This document shows, in pieces, positions 24,801 through 25,899 of a DNA stretch of 25,899 nt. Every line of letters starts with the position of its first letter. Position 1 is the stretch's first letter. Source of the DNA: RECG01 sp964444805 (GTDB taxonomy: Bacteria; Bacillota_I; Bacilli_A; Acholeplasmatales; Acholeplasmataceae); NCBI GenBank assembly GCA_964444805.1, contig CAYUIK010000069.1, forward strand, positions 1 to 25,899, in the 5' to 3' direction. The position numbers and the translations under genes are program-made. A model generated the notes under the pieces. It was not told the origin of the DNA, made no database searches, and saw only the letters and a program-made list of their open reading frames with translations.

Positions 24801-25675
24801 TAGAAGAAGAAATCTACGATCTATCGGAAACGTCCAATGTCTTCAACATTCCAAGCGCATATCAAGATGACGATATTCGCCTGCGCTTCATGATTTCTTT
24901 TGATAGTGCACCTAGCCATGCATCAAGACTCTATATCGATGACGTTCAGTTCTATTCCTATGCTTCCGAAGGTCAGATCGAAAGTCTCATCGAAGACGAG
25001 CTGGCACAACCCGCAGAAACCTCCGAGGACCTCGTTCTTGCTTCATCCGTTACGATCGGTGAGGACACCTATGACGTTGCCTGGTCGAGCAATGATCCGG
25101 CCATCAGTGATTCCGGTGTCGTGACTCGACCCGCCTTCGAAGATGGCGATGCTAGTGTTACCCTGACAGCAGAAGTCAGCCTCGGTGGTTCGCTAGAGTA
25201 CACGTTCGACTTCGTTGTCATCGTCCTGGCTCTACCCGATGAAAGCGCACCGGCCACGTATGTCGAGACATTTGAAAATCATGACCTTTCGGGCTCTTCT
25301 TATCAGGACGGATCATTTGTCGGTGATGAAGGCATTACCTTCACATATGTCCAATCAAGACCCGATGCTGGTTATCAGATTGAAGGAAAAGGGATCATGC
25401 TAAAAGATACCACGGCCTACTTGGAATTTACGGTTGAAGGTGGTGTGGGAACGCTATCCTTTGACTTCTTGAAAGCTTTCACCGGTAGTGGAAATCGACA
25501 ACTCGAAGTGTCAGTTAACGGCACAGTCGTAGGAACATCGGATGGTTTTGACGACACGGATGTGCACAACTATGAGGTTGAAATCAATGAGAGTGGAACG
25601 GTTATCATTCGTATCGCTCCCACGACAGGAAAACAGGTCATAATCGATAACCTCACCTGGACAGCATCGGAATAG
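21878..25675 (+). CDS. Giant secreted InlB B-repeat protein (frame ends early by stop at 25673)
   Basis: 1265 residues, with AAAAGGAG (21862-21869) before the ATG. Signal peptide about 1-27 (cut after VFA). Residues about 35-863 are a chain of roughly eleven beta-grasp-type repeats. Most are InlB/Flg_new units ending in LYGSW, LYAVW, LTALYE or LYAGW; MucBP-like units lie near 254-320 and 453-522. A beta-sandwich domain (about 868-1030, STGFESEEG through YIDDVQFY), an atrophied Ig domain (1034-1118) and a second sandwich (1127-1263) follow. The protein is strongly acidic and lacks Cys in this frame. There is no sortase motif, membrane anchor or catalytic domain before the stop. Sequence after the stop is still coding in another frame, so the product may be truncated. 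Confidence 0.88.
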   Translation: MIRTKRLFLLLLLSTFAFVISAQTVFAEETDETATITYVVSEDALEGLEPMDPPEPVTGIVGREVHHIPTLTSSVYTFLGWYYYDDQGDQVQHKKYDVITEDLTLYGSWRLTPRVVRYELDGGENSPENPQIVYGNETYELGDASKEGHDFLGWEFDGEVVTSLENVTSSLTLTALYEAIDVVLTLDPNNGDDPYEEVVTYGESYLITEPSRQGYDFAGWQDEDENPFEASGTVDFTAAQSLYAVWTPKEDTPYEVVTYFEQLDGSYESESEAFQGTTESLIELTPEAVTGFVLNEEDSVLSGLVTADGSLVLSIYYDRAIYSVDFLDENDELIETQQIPYEGSGIAPEYLVPGYAVSFDESLYQNVTEDVSVPAILVANTYEITFDQDGIDPLSVTFDQEIGTMPVAEAPVDEVFNGWKDAEGTFYNQNSIYDIVGDLQLFADFIPESDVAYTIEYRFEDEAGNFVVNEDETLTLTDSAGTEVTAPELVDIPDGYQRVGDLPSGIVTTAGEGLLLVVDYERITLTVTFSYYEEDVLIASDVDVKYGLDVVAPTLDERMGYTFTGWDASLEDIIESQTMTALYELVTYQITYHYGDEDSFDDPAVHESPVTSYTIESAEVVLTDPTRTTYVFDGWYDAETGGSLVTSIPAGSVGDVDLYASWSVITYTVTFEKDSEIIFEVDVEISGTVAEEDFPAVTAPEGQALLYWYYGDEMEFTSDTIVNSDLTVYPLFADAVLITFLDEFGKTLESDMVVVGMPIDAPELPVEDGYSYAWDQTVPEVASTDLEIQAVKTVNTYTITFDSQGGSTVNPLDFDFGEATSAPEEPTRDGYDFDGWFEDAEATLPYAFTTMPAEDLLLYAGWSETGGQEIVVYSTGFESEEGFASSTSYNNTTVKYEGEDGKKWGFFYGTPSTTSPMTGEQSAQMRWYSSAPDNLGYIFTDFDSQNIHRVAFLAKSTSSIELTVSLSIDGGNTWIEEEIYDLSETSNVFNIPSAYQDDDIRLRFMISFDSAPSHASRLYIDDVQFYSYASEGQIESLIEDELAQPAETSEDLVLASSVTIGEDTYDVAWSSNDPAISDSGVVTRPAFEDGDASVTLTAEVSLGGSLEYTFDFVVIVLALPDESAPATYVETFENHDLSGSSYQDGSFVGDEGITFTYVQSRPDAGYQIEGKGIMLKDTTAYLEFTVEGGVGTLSFDFLKAFTGSGNRQLEVSVNGTVVGTSDGFDDTDVHNYEVEINESGTVIIRIAPTTGKQVIIDNLTWTASE

Positions 25676-25899
25676 ATTCCCCTACAGATGATGAGGATGG
25701 AGAATACGTCGTTGCTACGGCCTATTCGATCGCTTTAGGGGATGATACGTTCACACATCCTGATTGTTTTGCTTATTTTTCCCAAACACCCGATTCCTGT
25801 ACGGTCGGTGGTGATGAACCAAACGTCTATGAACCCGGTACCTACACGAGAACCTACACGGCAACAACCGACGGAGTCGAAGAAACGGTTACGGTCGAT
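25651..25899 (+). pseudogene. Out-of-frame continuation of the giant surface protein (3' partial)
   Basis: In the frame that reads CCT at 25681, the sequence is open from 25651 to the window end and has no start codon. From about 25675 it reads DSPTDDEDGEYVVATA, then GDDTF..HPDCFAYFS..PDSCTVG, and GTYTRTYTAT with ETVTVD at the end. This is the pattern of another extracellular Ig/DUF5011-like domain. A two-base excess (or one-base loss) between 25651 and 25675 would separate it from the upstream frame. It may be a true truncating mutation, a phase-variable switch or an assembly error. Confidence 0.6.

Overview
The window looks like chromosomal DNA of a low-to-moderate GC, Gram-positive-type bacterium (Bacillota in the broad sense). 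TGA is used as an ordinary stop codon. Strong AAGGAGG-type ribosome binding sites, sigma-A-like promoters (TTGACA/TATAAT) and Rho-independent terminators are common. The protein set (YitT, CotH lipoprotein, YcxB-like, DUF134, InlB B-repeat surface proteins, UgpC-type ABC systems) fits Bacillota or a non-Mycoplasma Mollicute relative such as Acholeplasma/Izemoplasma. That placement is inference; no rRNA or tRNA gene is visible.

Layout. Positions 1-584 hold a tail of an unidentified reading frame and short repeats resembling the worn end of a mobile element. 585-5782 carries mostly + strand housekeeping or membrane genes: a two-TM unknown protein, a YitT-family membrane protein, a small membrane protein on the other strand, a CotH-like lipoprotein with an AhpD-like protein, and a YcxB-like protein. 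5783-5899 is a complex terminator region. 5898-7771 (- strand) carries a DUF134 regulator and a pyridine nucleotide-disulfide oxidoreductase behind a promoter with a palindromic operator-like site. 7810-8702 is a short-chain dehydrogenase with its own promoter and terminator.

8777-10678 is a conspicuously AT-rich island with two translationally coupled genes on the - strand. The first encodes a protein with a winged helix, a SatD-like domain and a second HTH. The second encodes a DUF3307 membrane protein. They sit behind a promoter overlapped by 29-bp-spaced direct repeats. The SatD-like domain carries GDI and GDE motifs in the strand order of a nucleotide cyclase/GGDEF palm. A signalling or defence pair (soluble cyclase-like enzyme plus membrane partner) is a reasonable, unproven hypothesis.

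10778-20714 is one eight-gene - strand operon. Its order of transcription is glycerate 2-kinase, GH13_18 phosphorylase, GT4 glycosyltransferase, lipoprotein sugar-binding protein, two ABC permeases, UgpC/MsmK-type ATPase and CdaR-type regulator. Most junctions are ATGA overlaps or short gaps. The combination of GH13_18 phosphorylase, glycerate kinase and CdaR points to import and phosphorolysis of glucosylglycerate or a derivative, giving glucose-1-phosphate and glycerate, the latter phosphorylated to 2-phosphoglycerate.

20602-21077 is a divergent intergenic region with a palindrome, a candidate small ORF and a promoter. 21078-25899 (+ strand) encodes a lipoprotein and a very large repeat-containing secreted protein. 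The large frame is closed by a stop at 25675, and coding sequence continues in another frame to the window edge.
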